64,000 nucleotides of DNA, from NCBI RefSeq assembly GCF_016801865.2, contig NC_068937.1, forward strand, positions 66,507,665 through 66,571,664, in the 5' to 3' direction. The first letter of the stretch is position 1, and each line of letters begins with the position of its first letter. Source of the DNA: Culex pipiens pallens. Lineage: Eukaryota; Arthropoda; Insecta; Diptera; Culicidae. Both the position numbers and the translations under genes were made by a program. Under the pieces are notes generated by a model. It searched no databases and was not told the origin of the DNA. It saw nothing but the letters and a program-made list of their open reading frames with translations. Shown one piece after another: positions 49,401 to 60,800 of the stretch.

Positions 49401-52400
49401 AATTTAAGAATTTAAGAATTTAAGAATTTAAGAATTTAAGAATTTAAGAATTTAAGAATTTAAGAATTTAAGAATTTAAGAATTTAAGAATTTAAGAATT
49501 TAAGAATTTAAGAATTTAAGAATTTAAGAATTTAAGAATTTAAGAATTTAAGAATTTAAGAATTTAAGAATTTAAGAATTTAAGAATTTAAGAATTTAAG
49601 AATTTAAGAATTTAAGAATTTAAGAATTTAAGAATTTAAGAATTTAAGAATTTAAGAATTTAAGAATTTAAGAATTTAAGAATTTAAGAATTTAAGAATT
49701 TAAGAATTTAAGAATTTAAGAATTTAAGAATTTAAGAATTTAAGAATTTAAGAATTTAAGAATTTAAGAATTTAAGAATTTAAGAATTTAAGAATTTAAG
49801 AATTTAAGAATTTAAGAATTTAAGAATTTAAGAATTTAAGAATTTAAGAATTTAAGAATTTAAGAATTTAAGAATTTAAGAATTTAAGAATTTAAGAATT
49901 TAAGAATTTAAGAATTTAAGAATTTAAGAATTTAAGAATTTAAGAATTTAAGAATTTAAGAATTTAAGAATTTAAGAATTTAAGAATTTAAGAATTTAAG
50001 AATTTAAGAATTTAAGAATTTAAGAATTTAAGAATTTAAGAATTTAAGAATTTAAGAATTTAAGAATTTAAGAATTTAAGAATTTAAGAATTTAAGAATT
50101 TAAGAATTTAAGAATTTAAGAATTTAAGAATTTAAGAATTTAAGAATTTAAGAATTTAAGAATTTAAGAATTTAAGAATTTAAGAATTTAAGAATTTAAG
50201 AATTTAAGAATTTAAGAATTTAAGAATTTAAGAATTTAAGAATTTAAGAATTTAAGAATTTAAGAATTTAAGAATTTAAGAATTTAAGAATTTAAGAATT
50301 TAAGAATTTAAGAATTTAAGAATTTAAGAATTTAAGAATTTAAGAATTTAAGAATTTAAGAATTTAAGAATTTAAGAATTTAAGAATTTAAGAATTTAAG
50401 AATTTAAGAATTTAAGAATTTAAGAATTTAAGAATTTAAGAATTTAAGAATTTAAGAATTTAAGAATTTAAGAATTTAAGAATTTAAGAATTTAAGAATT
50501 TAAGAATTTAAGAATTTAAGAATTTAAGAATTTAAGAATTTAAGAATTTAAGAATTTAAGAATTTAAGAATTTAAGAATTTAAGAATTTAAGAATTTAAG
50601 AATTTAAGAATTTAAGAATTTAAGAATTTAAGAATTTAAGAATTTAAGAATTTAAGAATTTAAGAATTTAAGAATTTAAGAATTTAAGAATTTAAGAATT
50701 TAAGAATTTAAGAATTTAAGAATTTAAGAATTTAAGAATTTAAGAATTTAAGAATTTAAGAATTTAAGAATTTAAGAATTTAAGAATTTAAGAATTTAAG
50801 AATTTAAGAATTTAAGAATTTAAGAATTTAAGAATTTAAGAATTTAAGAATTTAAGAATTTAAGAATTTAAGAATTTAAGAATTTAAGAATTTAAGAATT
50901 TAAGAATTTAAGAATTTAAGAATTTAAGAATTTAAGAATTTAAGAATTTAAGAATTTAAGAATTTAAGAATTTAAGAATTTAAGAATTTAAGAATTTAAG
51001 AATTTAAGAATTTAAGAATTTAAGAATTTAAGAATTTAAGAATTTAAGAATTTAAGAATTTAAGAATTTAAGAATTTAAGAATTTAAGAATTTAAGAATT
51101 TAAGAATTTAAGAATTTAAGAATTTAAGAATTTAAGAATTTAAGAATTTAAGAATTTAAGAATTTAAGAATTTAAGAATTTAAGAATTTAAGAATTTAAG
51201 AATTTAAGAATTTAAGAATTTAAGAATTTAAGAATTTAAGAATTTAAGAATTTAAGAATTTAAGAATTTAAGAATTTAAGAATTTAAGAATTTAAGAATT
51301 TAAGAATTTAAGAATTTAAGAATTTAAGAATTTAAGAATTTAAGAATTTAAGAATTTAAGAATTTAAGAATTTAAGAATTTAAGAATTTAAGAATTTAAG
51401 AATTTAAGAATTTAAGAATTTAAGAATTTAAGAATTTAAGAATTTAAGAATTTAAGAATTTAAGAATTTAAGAATTTAAGAATTTAAGAATTTAAGAATT
51501 TAAGAATTTAAGAATTTAAGAATTTAAGAATTTAAGAATTTAAGAATTTAAGAATTTAAGAATTTAAGAATTTAAGAATTTAAGAATTTAAGAATTTAAG
51601 AATTTAAGAATTTAAGAATTTAAGAATTTAAGAATTTAAGAATTTAAGAATTTAAGAATTTAAGAATTTAAGAATTTAAGAATTTAAGAATTTAAGAATT
51701 TAAGAATTTAAGAATTTAAGAATTTAAGAATTTAAGAATTTAAGAATTTAAGAATTTAAGAATTTAAGAATTTAAGAATTTAAGAATTTAAGAATTTAAG
51801 AATTTAAGAATTTAAGAATTTAAGAATTTAAGAATTTAAGAATTTAAGAATTTAAGAATTTAAGAATTTAAGAATTTAAGAATTTAAGAATTTAAGAATT
51901 TAAGAATTTAAGAATTTAAGAATTTAAGAATTTAAGAATTTAAGAATTTAAGAATTTAAGAATTTAAGAATTTAAGAATTTAAGAATTTAAGAATTTAAG
52001 AATTTAAGAATTTAAGAATTTAAGAATTTAAGAATTTAAGAATTTAAGAATTTAAGAATTTAAGAATTTAAGAATTTAAGAATTTAAGAATTTAAGAATT
52101 TAAGAATTTAAGAATTTAAGAATTTAAGAATTTAAGAATTTAAGAATTTAAGAATTTAAGAATTTAAGAATTTAAGAATTTAAGAATTTAAGAATTTAAG
52201 AATTTAAGAATTTAAGAATTTAAGAATTTAAGAATTTAAGAATTTAAGAATTTAAGAATTTAAGAATTTAAGAATTTAAGAATTTAAGAATTTAAGAATT
52301 TAAGAATTTAAGAATTTAAGAATTTAAGAATTTAAGAATTTAAGAATTTAAGAATTTAAGAATTTAAGAATTTAAGAATTTAAGAATTTAAGAATTTAAG

Positions 52401-53528
52401 AATTTAAGAATTTAAGAATTTAAGAATTTAAGAATTTAAGAATTTAAGAATTTAAGAATTTAAGAATTTAAGAATTTAAGAATTTAAGAATTTAAGAATT
52501 TAAGAATTTAAGAATTTAAGAATTTAAGAATTTAAGAATTTAAGAATTTAAGAATTTAAGAATTTAAGAATTTAAGAATTTAAGAATTTAAGAATTTAAG
52601 AATTTAAGAATTTAAGAATTTAAGAATTTAAGAATTTAAGAATTTAAGAATTTAAGAATTTAAGAATTTAAGAATTTAAGAATTTAAGAATTTAAGAATT
52701 TAAGAATTTAAGAATTTAAGAATTTAAGAATTTAAGAATTTAAGAATTTAAGAATTTAAGAATTTAAGAATTTAAGAATTTAAGAATTTAAGAATTTAAG
52801 AATTTAAGAATTTAAGAATTTAAGAATTTAAGAATTTAAGAATTTAAGAATTTAAGAATTTAAGAATTTAAGAATTTAAGAATTTAAGAATTTAAGAATT
52901 TAAGAATTTAAGAATTTAAGAATTTAAGAATTTAAGAATTTAAGAATTTAAGAATTTAAGAATTTAAGAATTTAAGAATTTAAGAATTTAAGAATTTAAG
53001 AATTTAAGAATTTAAGAATTTAAGAATTTAAGAATTTAAGAATTTAAGAATTTAAGAATTTAAGAATTTAAGAATTTAAGAATTTAAGAATTTAAGAATT
53101 TAAGAATTTAAGAATTTAAGAATTTAAGAATTTAAGAATTTAAGAATTTAAGAATTTAAGAATTTAAGAATTTAAGAATTTAAGAATTTAAGAATTTAAG
53201 AATTTAAGAATTTAAGAATTTAAGAATTTAAGAATTTAAGAATTTAAGAATTTAAGAATTTAAGAATTTAAGAATTTAAGAATTTAAGAATTTAAGAATT
53301 TAAGAATTTAAGAATTTAAGAATTTAAGAATTTAAGAATTTAAGAATTTAAGAATTTAAGAATTTAAGAATTTAAGAATTTCAGAATTTCAGAATTTAAG
53401 AATTTAAGAATTTAAGAATTTAAGAATTTAAGAATTTAAGAATTTAAGAATTTAAGAATTTAAGAATTTAAGAATTTAAGAATTTAAGAATTTAAGAATT
53501 TAAGAATTTAAAAATTCAAGAATTTAAG
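46402..53528. repeat. 8-bp satellite (AATTTAAG)n, ~890 units, 7.1 kb
   Basis: One 8-bp unit repeated almost without variation; I noticed no variant until TTTCAG units near 53381. It is the exact reverse complement of the 24088-26131 array. No ORF can span it because the unit carries TAA in phase. The homogeneity implies recent expansion or strong homogenisation; the true length could also be limited by assembly. Confidence 0.97.
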
Positions 53529-53539
53529 AATTCCAGAAT

Positions 53540-54122
53540 AAAAATTAAGCATTTGTACCAGCCTTATTTTATAATTTCCAAATTTCCTAACTTCCTAATT
53601 TCCTAGTTTCTGAATATCCTAATTTCCGTATTTCCAAATTTCCTGATATCTTAACTTCCTAACTTCCTAAACTCCAAATTTCCTAGTTTCCTAATTTCCT
53701 AACTTCCTAATTTCCTAACATCCTAATTTCCTAACTTCCTAATTTCCTTGTTTCCTGATATCCTAATTTCCCAATTTCCTAACTTCCTCACTTCCTAATA
53801 TCCTTACTTCCTAACGTCCTAGTTTTCTTATTTTAAAAATTTCCTTATTTCCTAATTTCCTAACTACCTAATTTCCTCATTTTTTAATTTCCTAACTTCC
53901 TAACTTCCTAACATCCTAATTTCCTTACATATTAATTTTCTGATTTCTTAATTTCCTTGTTTCATAATTTCATAATTTCCTAATTTTCTTATTTTCTTTA
54001 TTTTACTAATTTGCTAATATCATAATTCCCATATTTCCTAATTCCCTTGTTTCCTAATTTCCAATTTTTTTAATTTCCTTATTTCATAATTACATAGTTT
54101 TTTAATTTCCTTATTTCATAAT
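53540..54122. repeat. Degenerate AATTTCCT-type 8-bp repeat
   Basis: TTTCCTAA-type units with many substitutions (CTAACTTCCTAATTTCC and similar) follow the homogeneous array. A diverged older relative of the same 8-bp family. Confidence 0.8.
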
Positions 54123-54124
54123 TA

Positions 54125-54359
54125 CCGTAAACTGGGGTGACTTTGATAGCCCGGGGTGACATTGATAGAAATTTGATTTGGGCACTAATTTTGATACATC
54201 CAATGTAACAGTCACATTTTTGCATATATGTTTGATAATAAGATATCCCTTAATGCTTACATACTCAAAATTCTCAAAAATGTTTGGATATTAATTTGAC
54301 GGGCATTCGAAAAACCTATCAAAGTCACCCCGGGCTATCAAAGGCACCCCAGTTTACGG
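54125..54359. mobile_element. 235-bp MITE at a TA target, Tc1/mariner-like
   Basis: CCGTAAACTGGGGTGACTTT on the left is inverted on the right end (GTTTACGG) with one mismatch in the first ~45 bases; TA borders both sides (54123-54124, 54360-54361). Each end holds two copies of GGGGTGACxTTGATAG. Inserted in the degenerate 8-bp repeat, which resumes on the right (AATTTAAGAATTTC near 54395). Confidence 0.85.
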
Positions 54360-54361
54360 TA

Positions 54362-54757
54362 CATATTTTTTAATTTCTGTTTTTTCTTGTTTTAGAATTT
54401 AAGAATTTCTAAATTTGCTTTTATTTATTGATTTCTTAATTTTGTTTATAATTGTGGTTAAATTTTTGAATAAACATTTTTAATCTATTTAATTTTAAGT
54501 TTTGAATATTTTTAATCTTTTTATTTTTTCCTCGAAAGAACCTCAAGCGCGCACACCGTCAATCCCACGGCTTATCGAAGTGTTGTACACATGATCTGAC
54601 CCTGCTGTACAGAGCACTCAAATTTCAATCGCAAAACACTTGAATTTTGGGCACCAAAATATACTGTCAATTCAATAGCAAAACACTTGAATTTGACGTG
54701 TTGCGTCACATGAAATACTATATTGTATTTATTGGTTTTAAATAGCTTTTCTTTCTA
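54362..54757. other. Spacer before the giant foldback element
   Basis: AT-rich. 54600-54710 has two copies of AAAACACTTGAATTT; otherwise nothing identified. Confidence 0.4.
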
Positions 54758-55078
54758 TAACACAGCGTAACAAAAAATTTTTTTTTGTGATTAGCAGGAC
54801 GATTCAAAAAACTCCCCGAGGGATCGGCTTCCTGAACACAATGCAACCTGGCCCATGTCTTAATTGTTACCCTAGCTCGAGATATTCAATGCAGAAGTTT
54901 GGCATATGAATCACCCCCCGTCGAAAAAATATTTTTTATTTTGTTTTCACTGTAACTTAAGTTCTATTAGGTCTTTTTGGATGCTTCTGGTGTCATTAGA
55001 CGGTAAATTGTTAGAAAAACCCAAAATATGGTCCCATTGGTCGGTTCCCGTAACCGGTTCCGGTGGAAATCCGGATTA

Positions 55079-55365
55079 AGGTGTATTCACATTATACCGC
55101 ATCCGCAGCCGCAGCCGCATCCGCACAAAATTTGACAGTACGGACGCACAGTGCGGACGCGATTTCTCCAATGCATTTCATATGCAGCCATTCACACTGT
55201 TCCGCATCCGTATCCGCAGTACGGATCCGTATACGGATGCGGAACAGTGTGAATGGCTGCATATGAAATGCATTGGAGAAATCGCGTCCGCACTGTGCGT
55301 CCGTACTGTCAAATTTTGTGCGGATGCGGCTGCGGCTGCGGATGCGGTATAATGTGAATACACCT
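55079..55365. mobile_element. 287-bp palindromic MITE, TTA duplication (PIF/Harbinger-like)
   Basis: AGGTGTATTCACATTATACC at the left end is inverted at the right end; TTA at 55076-55078 and 55366-55368. The opposite arm of the giant element (near 63670) has TCCGGATTATTGGCC with one TTA, which is the empty site. Arms of ~135 bp are near perfect, rich in GCATCCGCAGCC-type motifs, centre near 55222. ORFs on both strands are by-products of the palindrome. Confidence 0.92.
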
Positions 55366-57417
55366 TTATTGGCCAAAATTGTGCGAAATCTTCAAAATTT
55401 TTAAATTTGTTGCTCTTTATGCGAAAAAAACATACTATTGCTTCAAACAATCAATACAAACTCAAAAAATGGTTTGTCCAAGCATATCCGAAGGTGTTTT
55501 ATCGAAAATGTGGCCATTGAGAACCGGTTCTGGCCAATCCGGATCCGGAAACTAGAAAACATTTAAGCAGTTTTTTTTTTTTCAAAATTCCTATGTGCCA
55601 GACAATTTAGAAAAACAAATGTGGTGTTGAAGCATTTTTTGCTACTCTATACTTTCAGAATCCCAAAATATGGCCAAGGGGCCAATGGGAACCTGTTCTG
55701 ACTGTCCCGGATCCGGGAAACAGTGGTCACATTTATTGACATTTTTATTGAATTTATTAAAAAGTTGTTTTAGTTCCCAGAATTTCAAAATTCCTTGAAA
55801 AAAAATCTGAATTTATTTATAGCCAGAATCAGAAATGTGGCCATCGGGAATCTGTTCTAAATGTTCCGGATCATGAAACCAGTGGACACTTGACAATTTT
55901 ATTTAAAATTAAAAAAAAATAAGTTTAATTTTTTTTTAAATTAATCTAAATTTTATCAAAATTAGATTCAGACATGTAGCCAAATGGCCAACCGGACCCT
56001 GTTTATATAATCCGGATCAGGGATCCAGTGGACAAAATTCAAGATTCCTGGAAAACAAATCAGATCAGAAATTTGGCCGAGTGGCCAACCAGAACCTGTT
56101 TTAAATGTTGTTAAAATATTGTCAAATATTTAGTTAAGAAATTTTCAGGATTCCTTAAAATGAATCTGAATTTATTTAAAATCAGATTTATTAATGTGGC
56201 AAATGGAAACCTGTTCTAAATTATCCGGATAAGGAAACCAGATGACACTTGACATTTTAATTAAATTTATTTAAAAAAATTACTGGATTTATAAGATTCC
56301 TGTTCTATTTTAAATTTATTTAAAATTTCTTTGACATTATAATTAAATTTGTTTTAAAACATAGTTACTGGATTTAAAAGATTCCTGTAAAAAATATGAA
56401 TTTATTTTATATCAGATTCCGAAATGTTGCCAAATGGCTAATGGGAACCTGTTCTTAACAATCCGGATCATGAAACCAGTGGACACTTGATATTTTAATT
56501 AAATTTATTTAAAAAAAAACATAGTCACCGGATTTATAAAATTTCTGGCAAAATTCTGAATTAATTAAACATTGTTTTGACAATTTAATTTCATTTATTT
56601 TAAAAACATAGTAACTGGATTTATCAGATTCTTCGAAAAATAAGGGAACCTGTGGACAAAATTCCTGGAAAACAAATCAGATCAGAAATTTGGCCGTGTG
56701 GCCTACCGGAACCTGTTTTAAATAAAATAATGTCAAATATTTTAATTAAGAAATTTTCAAGATTCCTTAAAATGAATCTGAATTTATTTAAAATCAGATT
56801 TATAAATGTGGCCAATGGGAACCTGTTCTAAATAATCCGGATTAGGAAACCAGTTGACACTTGACATTTTAATTAAGTTTATTCAAAAAAAGAGATATCG
56901 AATTTGTAAGATTCCTGTTTAAAAAATCAGAGTTTATTTAAATTTATTTTTACATTTTCATTTAATTTATTTTAAAGACATAGTTACTGGATTTATAAGA
57001 TTCCTGTAAAAATCTAAATTTATTTGAAATCATTTTGAAATTTTAATTAAATTTATTATAAAAATAATTACACGACTTAAAAAAAGATTCCTGTAAAAAA
57101 ATATGAATTTATTTAATATCAGATTACGAAATGTTGCCAAATGGCTAATGGGAACCTGTTCTTAATAATCCGGATCAGGAAATCTGTGGACACTCGACAT
57201 TTTAATTAAATTTATTTAAAAAAAAACATAGTCACCGGATTTATAAAATTCCTGGCAAAACTCTGAATTCATTAAACATTATTTTGACAATTTAATTTCA
57301 TTTATTTTAAAAACATAGTAACTGGATTTATCAGATTCTTCAAAAAAATCAGAATTTATTTAAAATCATTGTGAAATTTTAATTAAATTAATTAAAAAAA
57401 ATAGTTACAGGACTTAA

Positions 57418-57878
57418 GGCCGATGCAAATATTTAAAAAAGTCTTTGTCCCTCGGCCCTGGCCGAGGTCAAGGGGGGGGGCAAAAAAATAAAAAAATATA
57501 AAAATTTAAATAACAAGCCAAAGTCTTCACATTTAAATGAAAAAAGTGTTTTAAAATGCATTTTACACTAGTTCAGTTGTTTTGCAATCATTAGTTTTCA
57601 AAAAATCTAAGATCTGACAAAAACAAAAATTGTATCGAAAAAAAAGATTTTGCATCGAAAATTTTCAAAAAATCTTAAGATTTTTTAATAAACCCAAACA
57701 TGCTAAAAATGATTTTAAACGCAGAAGAATGTATTTTAATTTGATTTCAGCTGATTGCACTTGAATTTTCATTGACATTTTGAAGTTTATTGTAAAAATA
57801 TTTTTTTTGCCCCCTGATTTTTCGGGCCAATATTGAAGGGGGGGGTGACAAAAACTTTTAAAAATATTTGTACCAGCC
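57418..57878. mobile_element. 461-bp MITE, TAA duplication, in the left arm of the giant element
   Basis: GGCCGATGCAAATATTTAAA on the left is inverted as AAATATTTGTACCAGCC on the right; TAA at 57415-57417 and 57879-57881. Parallel units in the same array read GACTTAACAGATTCCTGG without it. Contains poly-G runs and a 200-bp section shared with 23640-23838. Confidence 0.85.
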
Positions 57879-60800
57879 TAACAGATTCCTGGAAAAAATC
57901 AGAATTTATTTAAAATCAGAATCTGACGTGTGGCCAAATGGCCAAATGAACCTGTTCTAAATAATCCGGATCAGGAAACCACTGGACACTTGACATTTTA
58001 ATTAAATTTATTTAAAAAAGTTACTGGAATAATAAGATTCCTGTTAAAAAAAAAGATTTTGTTTAAAATTATTTTGAAATTTTAATCAAATTTATTTTAA
58101 AAAATAGTAGCTGGACTTTACAGATTCCTGGAAAAAAATCTGAATTTATTTAAAATCAGAACCAGAAATGTTGCCAAATGGCCAATTGGAACCTGTTCTA
58201 AATAATCCGGATCATAAAACCAGTTGACATTTTAAATAAATTTATTTTAAAAAAATCACTGGATTTATAAGATTCCTGTTAAAAAATAAGAATTTATTTA
58301 AAATTATTTAGACATTTAAGTTAAATTTATTTAAAAACATAGTTACTTGATTTATAAGAGTCCCTGAGAATTTTGACTTTACTTAAAATTATTTTGACAA
58401 ATTAATCAAATTTATTTAAAAAAAAACATAGTTATTGGATTTATAAAATTCTTCGAAAAATCTGAATTTATTTAAAATCATTTTGAAATTTTAATAAAAT
58501 TTATTTTTAAAAATAGTTACAGGACTTAACAAATTCCTGAAAAAAATCTGAATTTATTTAAAATCAGAATCAGAATTTAATTAAATTTATTTAAAATCAG
58601 AATCAGAAATGGGTCAAATGGCCAATTGGAACCTGTTCTAAATAATCTGGATCATGAAACCAGTTGACACTTGACATTTTTATGAAATTTATTTAAAAAA
58701 AAAAACTGGATTTATAAGATTCCTGTTAAAAATACAGAATTTATTTAAAATTATTTTGACATTTTTGTTAAATTTATTTAAAAACATAGTAACTGGATTT
58801 ATAAGAGTCCCTGAAAAATTCTGACTTTACTTAAAAATATTTTGACAAATTAATCAAATTTATTTAAAAAAAAATGGTTACTGGATTGATAAGATTTTTC
58901 CAAAAATTCTTTTTTTATTTTAAATTATTTTGAAATTTTAATTAAATTTATTTTTAAAAATAGTTTCTGGACTTAACAGATTCCTAGAAAAAATCCGAAT
59001 TTATTTAAAATCAGAATCTGATGTGTGGCCAGATGGCCAATTGGAACCTGTTCTAAATAATCCGGATCATGAAACCAGTTGACACTTGACACTTTAATTA
59101 AATTTATTTACAAAAAATACTGGATTTATAAGATTCCTGTTAAAAAAACAGAATTTATTTGAAATTATTTTGACATTTTAGTTAAATTTATTTAAAAACA
59201 TAGTTACTTGATTTATAAGAGTCCCTGAAAAATTCTGACTTTACTTAAAATTATTTTGACAAATTAATCAAATTTATTTAAAAAAAACATAGTTACTGGA
59301 TTTATAAGATTCTTCGAAAAATCAGAATTTATTTAAAATCATCTTGAAATTTTAATTAAATTTATTTCTAAAAATAAAAACTGGACTTAACAGAATCCTG
59401 GAAAAAATCAGAATTTATTTAAAAAAAGAATCTGATGTGTGGTCAAGGGGCCAATGGGAACCTGTTCTAAGTGTCTTGGATCCGGGAAACAGTGGTCACA
59501 TGACATTTTTTTTTGAATGTATTATAAAGTTGTTTTAGTTACCAGAATTTCAAAATTCCTTGAAAAAAAATCTGAATTTTTTTATAGCCAGAATCAAAAA
59601 TGTTTTTGAATTAATCTAAATTTCATCAAAATAAGATTCAGACATGTAGCCAAATGGCCAACCGGACCCTGTTTATATATTCCGGATCAGGGAACCAGTG
59701 GACAAAATTCAAGATTCCTGGAAAACAAATCAGATCAGAAATTTGGCCGTGTGGCCTACCGGAACCTGTTTTAAATGTTGTTAAAATATTGTCAAATATT
59801 TTAATTAAGAAATTTTCAAGATTCCTTAAAATGAATCTGAATTTGTTTAAAATCAGATTTATAAATGTGTCCAATGGGAACCTGTTCTAAATTATCCGGA
59901 TTAGGAAACCAGTTGACACTTGACATTTTAATTAAGTTTATTTAAAAAAAGAAATATCGAATTTATAAGATTCCTATAAAATCTAAATTTATTTGAAATC
60001 ATTTTGAAATTTTAATTAAATTTATTTTAAAAATAATTACACGACTTAAAAAAATTCTGCAGAAAATCTTGATTTATTTTAAATAAGAATCAGAAAGTAT
60101 CTGATTTTAAATAAATTCAGATTCATTTTATTGAGTTTTGAAATTATCCTAATTAATATATTCGACAACATTTTAACAACATTTAAAACACGCTCCGGTT
60201 GGCCACTTGGCCACATTTCTGATTCTGATTTAAAGTAAATTCTGATTTTTTGCAGAAATTTATTAAGTCAAATATTTTTTTTTGTATAAATTTAATTATA
60301 ACGTCAAAATAATTTTAAATAAATTCTGATTTTTTCACAGGAATCTCATAAATCCAATAACCTTTTTTTTTTAATAAATTTAATTTAAATGTCAAGTGTC
60401 AACTAGTTTCCTGATCCGGATAATTTAGACAAAGTTACCATTGGCCATTTGGCCACACTTAAGATTCTGATTTTGAATAAATTGCGATTTTTTCAGGAAT
60501 CTGTTAAGTCCAGTAACTATTTTTAAAAATAAATGTAATTAAAATTTCAAAATGATTTTAAATAAATTCTGATTTTTCGAAGAATCTTATAAATCCAGTA
60601 ACTATGTTTTTTTTAAATAAATTTGATTAATTTGTCAAAATAATTTTAAGTAAAGTCAGAATTTTTCAGGGACTCTTATAAATCAAGTAACTATGTTTTT
60701 AAATAAATTTAACTAAAATGTCAAAACAATTTTATATAAATTCTGTTTTTTTAACAGGAATCTTATAAATCCAGTATTTTTTTAATAAATTTAATTAAAA

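Noticed and set aside
46018..53528. CRISPR-like or telomeric repeat
   Set aside because: No spacers; an 8-9-bp simple satellite in an insect genome. Not the TTAGG insect telomere unit and mosquitoes do not use it.
55063..55450. Similar ORFs on both strands with RIRSRSRIRT-like repeats
   Set aside because: Explained by the palindromic MITE; both strands carry nearly the same sequence.
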